Made by a program: the position numbers and the translations under genes. From Denticeps clupeoides (lineage: Eukaryota > Chordata > Actinopteri > Clupeiformes > Denticipitidae), in the NCBI RefSeq assembly GCF_900700375.1, contig NC_041726.1, forward strand, positions 12,028,982 through 12,092,981: DNA of 64,000 bases, in the 5' to 3' direction. Shown one piece after another: positions 23,201 through 35,800 of the stretch (its first letter is position 1; every line of letters starts with the position of its first letter). The notes beneath the pieces were generated by a model that had not been told where the DNA came from, ran no database searches, and worked only from the letters and a program-made list of their open reading frames with translations.

Positions 23201-26200
23201 CCCTTATCCAGAGCGACTTACAATCAGTAGTTACAGGGACAGTCCCCCCCCGGAGCAACTTAGGGTTAAGTGTCTTGCTCAGGGACACAATGGTAGTAAG
23301 TGGGGTTTGAAGTTCTGGTTCATGGGCTAGTGTGTTACCCACTAGGGTACTACTAGGCTACTATACAATGTATTTGCAGTGGCCCCATATGAAATGGTTG
23401 ATGTGGTGAAAGTCTACGCTGCAGTCACCCTCGTACCCTGTATGAAGAATACGCTGCCGTCACCGTCGTGGTTGTGCTGTTGCTCATGTGAAATATTGTT
23501 TCCCACCCTCCCATGTTCATTTTCCTGTGAAATTGGCGGATTGAACTGATCTAAGAGGCTCTGAAATGAGGCTTCTGAAGCTCTGGCATTGTCTCTAGGA
23601 GAAGGAAAACTCACTTGAAAGCGTGTGCGGCTGCATAATTTATTTGACTTGATGCATTATTCAAGGGTGCTTTGTGAAAATTCTCTGTTTCAGAAAATGT
23701 GCGTTTTAATGTCATTATAAGGCATGATTATTTTTCTCCTTCTTCATTGTAATTCTCCTCGGCCTTAAAAGCCATAGAGAAGAAATGGAAGGAGGAGAGT
23801 AGTTTGTTTCTGAAAACTTCACTTCTTGTTATTGAGGTGATTAAACATTAGTTTTGTCTTCCCGTATTGTTTAATGCTGGTCGCTTTCCTCTGTTCTTCC
23901 CCTCCCCATTCCAAATCCCATCGGCCTTTGTTCCCCACATCCCCCGTTTTCCCTGTTTTCCTCACCAGACAAGAAAGAGGATGGCAGCGTACCCCCGGCT
24001 GTTGTCATGCCAACCCCGTCAAAACGTGGCAGGAAGAAGAAGTCCATGTTGCCTCCGACGGGTCTCGTGACGAGTCACGCTTTGCCCGCAGGAAGTGATG
24101 CGCTCATCTTGGCCCACTTGGCTGCGGGTGGACAGGTAAAAGTTGTTTGCGGGTCAACTGGAAAAATGGATTGGAATCTAGAATTGGGTTCTCTGAATAT
24201 GCTGTAGGTTAGTGGTTCAGATATGGGTAGCATATCCCAAAATATAGTTCCACAAGTATGACTGCATTAAAATATTAAGTTTGATTTTATTAAAGCACCT
24301 TGCATGTATACAGGATGATGTGAACAACACCAAAAAAACAGGGAAGTTCGGGGAACCAGGAGCAGTCAGGGGGAGAAGAAGAGTTCTAGAGCTGAAGCAC
24401 CTGCCTCCCAGGACAGAGTCTAGTGCGTAGGACAGTGTGGAAATTACTTTTGGACGACCTGAGAGAGCGACAAGGAGTATATTGAGCTGAGTAGGAAAAG
24501 GAGTGTTACGTTGAGTTTTGAAAATAAGAAAGCAGAATATTAAATTTAATGTTACTGTGCTGTATTTTATGTTTTGAATTATGTATGTTAATTAACTCTG
24601 TAATAACCATGAATTTCACTTTGTATTGTTCATTAAATGGAGACTTTTCTTTGTTATAACTATAGCACCACACTTCCGATCCATATGACCTCTCTAACGA
24701 TGAAGACGATCACAGTAGCAAAGATGGGAATAAGTCCTACAGGTTTGTTTAGTAACACAATATAATACATTTTAAAATTTAGAATTTCCAATATCCAAAC
24801 TTCATCTAAATTTTCCATTGGCACCAGATGCCGGATGTGTGCTGTGACCTTCTTCAGCAAGTCCGACATGCAGATCCATGCCAAATCCCACACAGAGGGC
24901 AAACCGCACAAGTGTCCCCACTGCTCCAAATCCTTCGCCAACTCCAGCTACCTGGCGCAGCACATCCGCATCCACACGGGGGCCAAGCCCTATACCTGCT
25001 CCTACTGCCAGAAAACGTTCAGGCAGCTCAGTCACTTACAGCAGCACACACGGTACAGCCGCTCACGCAGGGCATGGAGGGAGGGATGAGGGATGAGCCG
25101 GGTCTGATTATATTGATTAAATCTGCTTCAGGAACAGGTCCCCTGCTGCACATTTGTCTCAGCCTGAGCATAGAATGTACATCCACACAACTAACCTGAA
25201 AAGTGCATTATGGGCCAAATAAAAAGTAACAAATTTGAACAGTTTTAAGTTAAGTACTGTTTTTTATGCTGTGGTGTTTTTTAAAGGTCCCATGACATGT
25301 AATTTTGACTTTGTGAGATCATAGATTATTTAACATTAATATGAGTTCTATGGTCCTGCAGTGGCTAGAAATGGCGATAGGTGTAAAGTGTTTTGGTCGT
25401 TCTGCTTCGCCGTTCAGAGAACAACAGCTCAGACGGTCGGATCTGGAATTTGTCCCCTAATGTCGTCATAAGGGGAAAGGTCACCTCCCCTTTCTCATGC
25501 TTTGCCTGCCCAGAGCATTACCAACAGCCAACACATATTAGCTCCATATTTGCTCATGTTACCTTGGCCCACCTCGTCCCGCCTCTCTCCTCCTCGTTAT
25601 CATTTAAAGCTACACACACGGAAATGGCGCGTCCTGGGGAAATCTCACTGTGTGACTGGATCAAAGGCTGTAATTCTACACCAAGGCAGAACTTCGGAAA
25701 GAGACTTCAGATACAGTATTAGAGGACCACTAAACTGATATAAAAACTTATAAAATCAGCATGTCGTGGGACCTTTAAGAAGTTTGTGTTAAGGTTGGAG
25801 ATGGTCCTCGACCAGTCCTTGAGTGAATTTTTTTTCCCCAATGGTCCCAATGGCATTTATTTTTATTTTTTTTTGGCTGATTTGCATTTCCAATGCAAGT
25901 TGTGCCAACCAATCACATTTATTTTGTCTGTAAGTAAGTAAGAAAAGGTACTGGCAGCAAATTTGAACTTTGACTTTCATACGAACGGATATTGCTAAAT
26001 TTTTTTAATGAATGATTCTTTATCAATGTACCAGATAATTTATTTATTTACTTGTGTTTATTTTTTGTAAATTATCATTTTTGGCTCTCTTTGTCTCTAT
26101 CTCTCTTTACCCTCATCCCCTCCTTCCCCAAAACACATACATTTCTCACGTTTAAACGCATAAAAACTCATAAAAACGCATAAAAAAAAGTCAGAAGGCC

Positions 26201-26712
26201 GTCAGTGGAGAGTTACTGTAAATGATCAGGTTCTGAATTCGGTCTCGTTTCCTTCTCGTTGCCGTTTGTATTTTAAATTTCTTCTTAATTTGCCAAGCTG
26301 GCCATTTGTTTTCTTGACTTCTTTTTACTCTTCTCATTCACGTCTTACGAAGACTCGTTTCAGAGTAATGTCTTGTTTATTTCTCACTCACTCACTTTTT
26401 TCCTTTTTTAAATACTGTTTCACTTTGCTGTACTGTACACGCTTCATTTTGGCTGATTTGTTGTCTGATTTAACTCTTGTCTCGTCTTATTTATGTCTCC
26501 TTTTTGTCTCATTTCTGCTTTCTTTTACTCCTTTTCTAACCTGCTTCCCTAGAACAAATACCTCCTCCCACCTCTACATGCTCCAGACCACCTCCATCCT
26601 GTTCTTATTCCTGTATCTGCGCCGTAGGACTGTGTGATTTGGCGCGTAGAGACAATCACATTCGATCACATGATGCAACATGACAGAGAGAGAGGGAAAG
26701 GGGTAGGAAGAG

Positions 26713-26743
<31 letters not shown>

Positions 26744-29579
26744 AGGACAAGGTTATTTGGACCTGGTGTCTGTTAATGTGCTGCGTTTCACAACTCAGAC
26801 ACAAAACTACACGTTCACCCTCCCCCCCCGAGATTCCTTTCTTTTCTTGTGGCTGATTCCGATCATTATTGATCTTATAAATATATCTCTCTCTCTTTTT
26901 GTTTTTTTTTTCTCTCTCTCTCTCTCTCCATCCCCCTTCCTCCCCTTGTTAGAAACCACACAGAGGGCAAACCGCACAAGTGTCCCCACTGCTCCAAATC
27001 CTTCGCCAACTCCAGCTACCTGGCGCAGCACATCCGCATCCACACGGGGGCCAAGCCCTACACCTGCTCCTACTGCCAGAAAACGTTCAGGCAGCTCAGT
27101 CACTTACAGCAGCACAACAGGTAACGGCAGGGACAGATAGCACCTCACCACATCTAACCACTGTGACGACCTTCCTCAGACCCTCCCACCTCTCCTCTCT
27201 TTCCTCACTGACACGCACCCCTCATTCTCTCCATCTTTCTCCCTTCTCGGTTTCTCATTTTTTCTTTACTCCTTAGTGAATTTGCTTCTAACTAGAGCAG
27301 GTGCAGGGGCTGCTGGGAGGTGGGCTCACAGGTTGTTCCCTCTGTGCAGGATCCACACCGGTGACCGGCCGTACAAGTGCGCCCACCCAGGCTGCGAGAA
27401 AGCATTTACCCAGCTCTCCAACCTGCAGGTAACCAAACACCAGTCCGTCTTTGAGGTTAAGTTGTTTAATTTGATCACAATGCATTTTATTCCTCAGCAC
27501 AGCCACATACTAGAGAAGCTCCACCAGGAGTTTGAAATCTACTCATGTAGCTGATTTCCTTATACAGAGTCCCCATTTCAGACCCAGGTTCAAAAGTCTG
27601 TTCTATGGTGTTCCATTTTGGTACTGTTGACCTTCCATCCCTGTGATTGCGGTTCACCATTGCAAAATATTAAGCACATTTAACAAGATTTCATGTTAAA
27701 TCCTTTTTTCCTTCTTCTTCATAGTCTCACCGCCGGCAGCACAACAAGGACAAGCCTTTCAAGTGTCACAACTGTAACCGTGGTTACACAGATTCAGCCA
27801 GTCTGGAGGTGCACATGTCCACTCACACGGTCAAACACGCCAAGCTGTACTCCTGCGGCCTGTGCAACCGCGCCTACACCTCGGTACGGCACTCCACCAC
27901 AGACCATCAGCCCTGGGGTTAATAGTGGGACATTTAAAAACTAAAGATTTAACATTTTCTAAATGCTTATTGCTGGTCTCATATGCCGTTTTTAGAAAAA
28001 AAAAACATGCAATTTTCTGTGTATTGTCTGTACATTGTCTGGAAAGGTTGCGATTAACATTAATAACATTATGAAATCAAGTTACTTTTTAAAGTATTTA
28101 TTGTAAATGCTTGCGCCAACCAGGTAACAGGCACACAGGCAGGTGTTTGCTGACAGGTTATGTCTGTGCACCTCTTTCAGTAACGCCAATTTTAATCCTC
28201 TTCAAGGACTCCCTCCCGTTTCCGTCTGTAAGTTGCCAGATTGGAGTAAAATGAAGACAGCCAGTAGTTCACTGAGTAGAAAACCCAAACGGCTGTGTTT
28301 TGTTGCTCTGCGTTTTGCAGTCGGACTGAAACACCTTTGTCTTGTTGTAGGTCCTGTACAACTGTAGTGTGCAGTCCCGTGTGCTCTCTTATGTGTTACT
28401 TGATATAACATATTCAAATCCCCACACTAGCTGCTAGTTGGGCCCATTGCAGCTGACTGCATCCTTGGGTTTTCTGATCTTGTCCTGCAATACATGACCT
28501 CATCAATAAATTCACCTTGTAAATAAAATAAAAAGGGGATGAAAAGTGAAATCAGGTGTCATGGAGCAGAGCTGGGAATGAAAACCTAGGAAGAGCCTGA
28601 ACAAGTATTCAATTACAAGCCATATGATCATAATACTGTAGAATTAAAGATGCACCCTGTAAGCCCATGTAATGACTTTTTGCAGTAAAGTAGAATGTAA
28701 TTGGAGATGTAATTGGACAGTTTGCTTGAAGTTTTTCATCTGGTGCTAAGTGTGGACCATGAAAGACGTCCTCAGGATTTACATGAATTGATTTTCCATT
28801 TTGGAATAAGGCTGTAACCTGACAAAATGTAAATAAATAAATAAAAAGTTGATAGCTGTGAATCATTTCCGGATGATTTACAGTTTAAAACGAGAGGAAC
28901 ATAATGTGACAACTGACACACAGCTACTTCTGGATTTAAACGTCACTAAAGATTTCATTTCATTCATGTTTAAGATATTTATGTAAATACTGAGGACATC
29001 TTTAAACTTGCACAGAAGGACCAAGCCTTGCACGTAGTTTGAAAATATTTCCCATGGCGTCTACATAACTATATATCAGACTTTGGAGGAGGTTTGAATT
29101 TTTTATTCGGCAGTATCATGGCAGTAATTTTTTTCTGGCTTTCTCCCTCGTTCAGGAGACGTACCTGATGAAACACATGCGGAAACACAACCCCGACCCT
29201 CTGACTGTGGCGGCGGCCGTCGCAGCCCAACAGGCCCAAGGTCACACCCCCAGTAGCGGCGGAGGGGGGTCGCGGCCGAGGCCGCGGTCGGGGCGGAGCT
29301 GCAGCCGCGGCGGCCGCTGCTGCTGCAGCTGCAGCTGCTGCGGCGGCCGCGGCGGCAGGAGCGGCGGCCCAGAACCAAAACCAACCCAACCCCAGTACCC
29401 CTGGCAGCTACCCGACCAGCGAGGGCGTGCCCTGTCCCTTCGACCTCCACCAGTACAAGACGGTGTCGGCCGGCGAGATCCAGTACAAGCCGGTCAGCGT
29501 GGCGGACCTGTCGGCCCATAAAGACCTCTGCCTCACCGTGTCCACCTCCGCCATCCAGGTGGAACACATGAACTCGTAG
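20217..29579 (+). CDS. znf384: ZNF384-type C2H2 zinc-finger transcription factor (CIZ/NMP4)
   Basis: Ten coding exons: 20217-20279, 20663-20930, 21253-21375, 23969-24135, 24666-24742, 24828-25052, 26953-27120, 27350-27428, 27725-27883, 29156-29579. It starts [20 protein letters not shown] and has the family block [18 protein letters not shown], a basic KRGRKKKS patch and eight C2H2 fingers from residue 234 to about 466. The C-terminal part is Ala-rich, then [10 protein letters not shown] and a conserved tail [17 protein letters not shown]384 is a nuclear matrix factor binding A-rich DNA. Exon 7 (168 bp, two fingers) nearly repeats exon 6 and can be skipped without changing frame. The last exon is one base out of frame: with the six-G run at 29264-29269 the reading ends at 29521, whereas one base fewer restores the conserved tail to the stop at 29577-29579 (583 aa). 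This looks like a sequencing or assembly error, or a local polymorphism. ZNF362 is the paralogue but lacks this N- and C-terminus. Confidence 0.9.
23179..23363 (-). repeat. SINE-A, near full-length copy
   Basis: Reverse-oriented copy from tttacagcatttaccagaca to the tRNA-like head (acccactagggtactacta) in znf384 intron 3. Confidence 0.85.
24888..25048 (+). repeat. znf384: Duplicated zinc-finger coding block, copy 1
   Basis: Part of exon 6, coding for two C2H2 fingers. It aligns without gaps to 26956-27116 in exon 7 and differs at one base (24993 T versus 27061 C, synonymous Tyr). Similarity stops at the exon edges. Confidence 0.95.
25285..25774. mobile_element. MITE with TTAA flanks (piggyBac-like)
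   Basis: Ends are AGGTCCCATGACATG and CATGTCGTGGGACCT, inverted copies with one mismatch. Each is flanked by TTAA (25281-25284 and 25775-25778). TTAA target duplication is the mark of piggyBac transposons. There is no coding capacity. It is in the znf384 intron between exons 6 and 7; a second, interrupted copy is in kifc1. Confidence 0.75.
26690..26942. repeat. Purine/pyrimidine simple repeats
   Basis: (GA)n and GAAA-rich tract at about 26690-26745 and a CT-rich tract at about 26886-26930 just before znf384 exon 7. The latter forms the polypyrimidine tract of that exon. Confidence 0.8.
26956..27116 (+). repeat. znf384: Duplicated zinc-finger coding block, copy 2
   Basis: Exon 7 partner of 24888-25048: 160 of 161 bases identical, including third codon positions. 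The flanking introns are unrelated. Confidence 0.95.
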
Positions 29580-30627
29580 AGACAAAACCGAATGAAGGAC
29601 TTTGAACAGGAGAAAAAAATTGAATGGGGGACAGAAAAAAAACAAAAAAAAAAAACTTTGCCTTGGAATGATTAAAAAAATAAATAAAGAGGACGAGCAC
29701 CCAAATTTCGAAACGAAGAAGGAAAAGCGAGGAGACGGAAAGCGAAGGGTGCTTTCAGAATGCACTAAAGTAATTGGATGGGAAAGTTTAATGATGGCGG
29801 GACGGCAGCACTTAAAGAACATTGTTGTTATGTTTTCTGTTTCTCATTTCTCTCTCTGTGTCTTTTTTTTTTTTTTTTTTTAAGTCATTTATCTTGTATG
29901 TATGTTTTTATAACGTCAGTGCGAGAAGAGGGGAGCGGAGTTGTGAGTTTGTACAATGAAAGTATGATGTGGGAAACATCTGTTAATAATATGAATGAAT
30001 GGTTTTTTATTGAAAGCAGGAAAAAAGGTTAATTTTATATTTCTTAGTTCCTCCCCGATAAGTGGCACTGGGGAGTTACGTTGAGGAGAAAAAACGTATG
30101 CTAACAGTGATTCAGTTGTCAGGTACTATTTAGTAGTTTTTTTTTTTTTTTTAACCTTTAATACCAATTATTATTATTATAATTAAATACTCCATTATTG
30201 TTATGCAAGTATCATCAGTTATCTTTATCAATTGGAATTTACTGTACTCTTGTACATACAGTTATTTTTTTTTTTTCTTCATTCAAAAGGGAAGGACTGT
30301 CTTTCTGTAAAACAGAACATTTAAAAATGAAAACATTAATAGTAATGTTAGTAATAACCAAAAATCATGGAATCATGTATTTCTGGCCCAGCCAGTCAGT
30401 AAATCCTTTATACACTGCCTGGTGTTCATTGAGCAAACTGCTGATTGGCTGGTTTCTTTGTGTGTAAACTTTGTGTATTTCATTGTGTCATTTTCACAAT
30501 AACCCAGTTCTCAATATTCTTATTAATGTTATTACTGTTGCTCTATAACTATTATTAATGATTCCTCTGCTGAGTTTGTTGTATAGGCCGACAGACATCG
30601 TAAGAACCTGTTTCTCCTTATAAGGAC

Positions 30628-30633
30628 AATAAA
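30628..30633 (+). terminator. znf384: Polyadenylation signal of znf384 (probable)
   Basis: AATAAA about 1.05 kb after the stop. An earlier aataaataaag at about 29681-29690 could end a shorter form. 30.64-32.89 kb is AT-rich convergent DNA that should hold the flot1 3' UTR and contains one DNA-transposon remnant. Confidence 0.5.
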
Positions 30634-31701
30634 AAAAGAGCGAAATGAGGTTTTGTCTTTTCAAATGATTAAATCACAGATAAAATGTGTGCCTTTCTTA
30701 ATTCTGTATGGGTGACACTTAAAAAGTAATCTGTCCTGTCAATATTTTTAAACCACTTGATTTTTTTTGGTTAATTCTTTAAGAATTGTTCGTAAAAAAC
30801 ATTTATAAATCGTAATAAAATTGAATTTCCAATTTAAGGAAACACACCAATGAAAAACGATTATGAAAACAATGCAACTGGAACATAAGGTTCAAGTAAT
30901 ATATTTAAGAGAGTACATTTATAAAAAAAAAATACAGTATACATCAGTTTACCTTGAAGTGCATAACTACATATTCTGTTTCTATTCCCAGTGCAATAAA
31001 TAGTAACATGATTAATACAAATAATTCAATGAAACAATTGAATAGAATTAAAAAACGACAGTACTCATCTCTTGTCCATTAAAGCCACAGTATCCCTGTT
31101 TCTGCTGGAGTGTAAACATGGTGATTCGGTCTATGTTGAAACAGCATATGAATTATTCCTCTAAAAATGTGGGACTGTGATTGCCCACCTCATCAGGAGA
31201 AGACGACAGCAGCTCAGGTACATTTTCACTACACTTCATCTGAATGTGGTTTCCTACCAAATCTTATTTTGCTACAGTTATTAATACACACATTAAATAG
31301 GGAAAAATAATTCATTTGAAAGAAAAGTTTATATTCTGATATAAATAACTGAAATACACTTTGACCTTTAGATCAAAAACAAAAAACACTGATTTTTAAA
31401 AGATAGATACTCTTGATAGTGACAGTGCTATATACGTATAGTACCAGAAACTACACTTACAAACAGGTATTCTAATGCAAAACTAAAACAAGACATGTCT
31501 TTTGGTATTTTCTGCACTGTAATAAAATCTACATTTGTCATGAACAGTAATATTTCAAGTATCTGCTACAGTTAAGGTGTGATGGTGCAATTTCTCTCAT
31601 AATTACTGAATTCTGAAAAAACATGACTACATGGAAACTGTACAATTTAGAAACTAAACACAACAAGAAATATGTGTTATTTATGACATATCAGTAAAAA
31701 C

Positions 31702-31993
31702 ATATGCACCACCATTCAAAATTTTGGAGCAATTTAGGAAAGTTCTTGTCGTCCACAGAAATGTCACAAACTGATGAAGAGAAAGTTAGAAATAATGATG
31801 TTTTAGTCTGTTTTCAGATGTACTAACTGCTGATAATCGGCCACTCCACACTTACGCCGATGTTCCATTCATTAACGTCCGTTTACAGTCATTTACAGCA
31901 TTAACAATGTCTAATTGTTCAATGTCTAATCTATTTCAAAAAGGAGGGCAGGACATTTCTAAATGACCCTATATTTTTGAATGGCAGTGTATA
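31702..31993. mobile_element. Small Tc1/mariner-type MITE
   Basis: The left end (caccattcaaaattttgga) and right end (tatttttgaatggcagtgt) are inverted and resemble the fish element ends with CATTCAAAAGTTTGG. About 290 bp, non-coding, between znf384 and flot1. Confidence 0.6.
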
Positions 31994-32890
31994 AACATGA
32001 AAACATTAAATGGTTAAGAAATATGGCAAAGTATTTTATATTCCCTTCCACCTCTCAATACTGAAACATTTTCTTTCCTTGAGAATCTGGACTATCCAAT
32101 ATAAGTTTTGGACGATTTTTGGGCACACCGTATTCTCCCTATAAGATGCACTTTGGATTCATCGGCAAGGCAGTGGACAGATTCATATTCATATTCATTT
32201 CACACATGTGTGGGAAATATAATTTATATACCACACTTAGCTGCACTAAACATAGCAAAAAAACTACTGGGTTTTTTCCTACCTGAATAATAGTTTGGGT
32301 CCCTGTCAGACATGTCTACTCCCAAACCATCCAAATATGGCCTATTATAAATGTATTAAAATTATGGATGCAATAAAATATAGATTTCGGTCATCAATAA
32401 ACATGACCGGAATGGTGGGTGTAGTTGGTGATAAAAATAAAAGTTACACTGATCTACAAGTTTGCATGTTCACAGTCAGGTAACCAGTATGGCTTCCTTA
32501 ATTGACACTGAATCCTGTATAAGAATTAGGGCACGCCTGTTCATTTTGATCTGAAAATGTCTTTCCATCTGATAAATAAGAACATAGAATTGATAATGAT
32601 TGCAAAGCTGTTTTAAATAAATTCGACCCGCTAGTAAACATTTCGATTTCTCCAACATTCTGATTACTGTGGCAACTACAATACCAGAGCTCTTCATAAC
32701 TATTTTAGAACAGCTTCACCATGCAGGAGGACAGACAAACAGAACAGTGGAGAAAATGGGGAACAGAAAGACACAGAGAGGCACTGAGACATAGTAGGAA
32801 GACACGAAGAGGTACATAGAAGAGTACTACTGTGATATTAATACATGCAGAGATGGCAGGAGGTCTGTAGATCCAGCAGTGCCTGAAACT

Positions 32891-35800
32891 TCAGCCAGTG
32901 CGAGATGTCTGGAGCAAAGACAGGGATAAAAAAAAAAAAAAGAGTGACTCTTCAAGTTTCGTTACATGCTATACAGGTCCACTACATTTATCCACTGCTT
33001 TATTCCACTACGTTAATATTACTAATATCGGAGCAGTACAATGGTACTAAGCTATGAAAGTACTGTTATCAGTACTATTATTATAATAGACATTACAGAT
33101 TGAATTCAAGAAAGAAGAAAAATTACTGAATTAATTTAGTTAATTGAATTTTAAATGTCAGGCTTCACAAATTCTGACCATTCATTCAATTTTCTTTATT
33201 TTATTTAATAACATCCTGGTAAAAGTTCAGTAAAGACAGGATGTTGCAAAGGTCAATGAGTAATCATTTTAAATAATTGCTATTTCAATTTTGGCCAAAA
33301 TATGCACAATTATTGTTATTTCCAAAATCAAGCAGCACCAAGAAAAAAATCCTACATATCATTATTATATTTTGTGTGTAGTAGTGGTACTAGCCTAGTG
33401 GGTAAGACGCTCGCATATGAACCAGAAGGCCACAAATTCCCTGAGTGTCTCCAGGGGACTGTCCCTGTAACTACTGACTGTAACGTTGCCCTGGATAAGA
33501 GGGTCAATTTTGCTCTGAGCTCTTATGCACCTTGTGTGTCTGTTTACGTCGGGACTGACCTGAGAGATGCTGACCCCAGTTAATTTCTCAATGGTATCAG
33601 GCAGCCTGGTCATGATGTCCAGCACCTCGCCGGTCAGCTTGGCCGCGCCCACCTCGGCGCCACCGCTGGAAACCATGGTCACTTTCTGGGCTTCACAGAG
33701 AGGCTTGCTGATCTCCTCCGCCATCTAGTGGAGAGAAAAGGCAAGTGAGTAGAAAGTTGAAACAGTAAAGATGAGCTGAAAAAACAAACGAGACAAAATA
33801 ATCATATATTTACACAATCTGTCTATTTACAGCATACACCATGGCCATTTTGGTAAGCATTGCCAGTAGGAGATAAAAATGCTGATGACGTTACATAGAT
33901 AGCAGTAGTATCAATCAATACAGACTAACAGAAAGCACATTTGAGCTCAGACGTTCAAGTAAACTACACTGCCACTCAAGGTGATGGGATTCTAATAAAT
34001 GAATTTGTTAGTACAATGGAAGTCAAAGATACAGTAGAATACAATACCGCAGCCTAAATAACTTTTAATTTAGTACTGTAACTCCCGTGTAATATAATGA
34101 TAGTAAATTCGGAATAATAGTGCAACTATTTCCCCACGTTACATGAGCAGATCCATAAGCACAAGCTCTTTCTGGAGGCTGCTCACCAACGGCAGTTTCT
34201 CCAGTAGCATGTCCACCATGGCACCCTCTTTGTACTGCTGAAAAGCTTCGGCCTTCTTGGCCATCTGCTCAGCTTCGGCCCTGCCCTTGGCCTCCACGGC
34301 AAAGGCTTCCGCCTCACCCCTGACCTAAAGGCAGGACATACCAGAAGAGTTTTATTATATATATCTATTCATGCAAATTGAAAAAAAAACAACAACAACC
34401 AGTTAGCTCAAAGTGGGTCATAACAACAGTCATAACAGTCATAACATTTATAGGTTCCTTGCTGTCTTATGTGTCAGAGAATGTGGGGCATGTTGAGAGG
34501 ATCTATTTCTAGTTCAATGGCCTCTGTCGCTCACCCGAATAGCCTCGGCTTCAGCCTCCGCCTCCATTATGCGCTGAAGTCTGAAAGAGAATAATAGTGG
34601 AACATACATACTTGTAAATTCGCATAGATAAGTGGTCCAAATATAGTACCTGCAGGAGTAAAACTCACCGCTCAGCCTCAGCCAGTTTCTCCAGACGGTA
34701 TCGCTCGGCCTCGGCGGGCTTCTTTACTTTGGCCTCCAGCTCCTTCTCCTTCCTGGTGATCTCCTGCTCCTGCAGGGTGATCTGCTGGCTGCGTTCCACC
34801 ACCTGAACCTGCATCCGCTCCTCCTCGATGCACTGCTTGGTCTTGGCCACCTGAGCAGGAGAAGCACACAGATGATGAAAACCCAATTGTTCATTGAACT
34901 TTTCAGTTTTATAATTCACACTGACCTGTAATCACCTGCAAGGTGAATTTGAGGGCAGTTCTACATATATGGAAGTGGTTTGCTTGTAAATCTAATTTAG
35001 AGCCAGTAAAAAGACATTCTTAAAATGCTTTCTCCAGCAGTATTCATTGCAAATACGCAAACCTGTTGTCTCACACTGGATATTATAAACGTATGACAAG
35101 ATATTGTCAATTTATTTTCTTTGTTCCATGCAAAGAATATGATTTTTGATAAAAGTGAAAGTGTTGAACTTGAATCTCAATCAGAAGTGAATATTGGCTA
35201 TTATTATTCCACATCACTCCGGTGGACATGTCAGCGGGACACTGATAAAGCAGGGGTATAATGGCGGAAAAAACACACCTGTAGCTGGTAGGCCATCTCA
35301 GACTCGGCCTTTTTGGTGTTGACCTCAACGTCGTAGGACGCTTTCTTCAGCTCGTAGTCCCGCTGCGCTTTGGCCATCTCAATTTCATTCATGTACTGAG
35401 CAGAGATCTTCTCCTGAAGGGCGTGGGCCTCCTACAGGGGGTAAAAACCAAGAGAGAACAGCAGAGAGATAAGCGAGTTCCAGCAAGGAAAGAGGATTGA
35501 AAGAGATATTTAATAAACGCTCTCAGGTTTAAAAGAGAGACAATCATAATGGCTGAGATGAGACGACTGTAACCTACTCTGATGACCGCATCACGCTTGT
35601 TCATGGCCTCTCCAATACGGGCATCTTTCTGAACTTGGGCAGTCCGAGCTTTCCCAAGTGAATGCAGATAATCCTGCATGTCCAAAAATGAGACAAGAGT
35701 CAGAAAGTGGTGGACCAAGAGAGAAAGAGATTCGGAATACTGGGACTAGAGACAAACCTGGTCATCGTGAACGTCTTTGAGCGTGTAGCTGACCACACTG

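Noticed and set aside
29069-29822. Ala-rich and other - strand frames opposite the last znf384 exon
   Set aside because: They mirror the GC-rich Ala-repeat of znf384 and its poly-A/T stretches.
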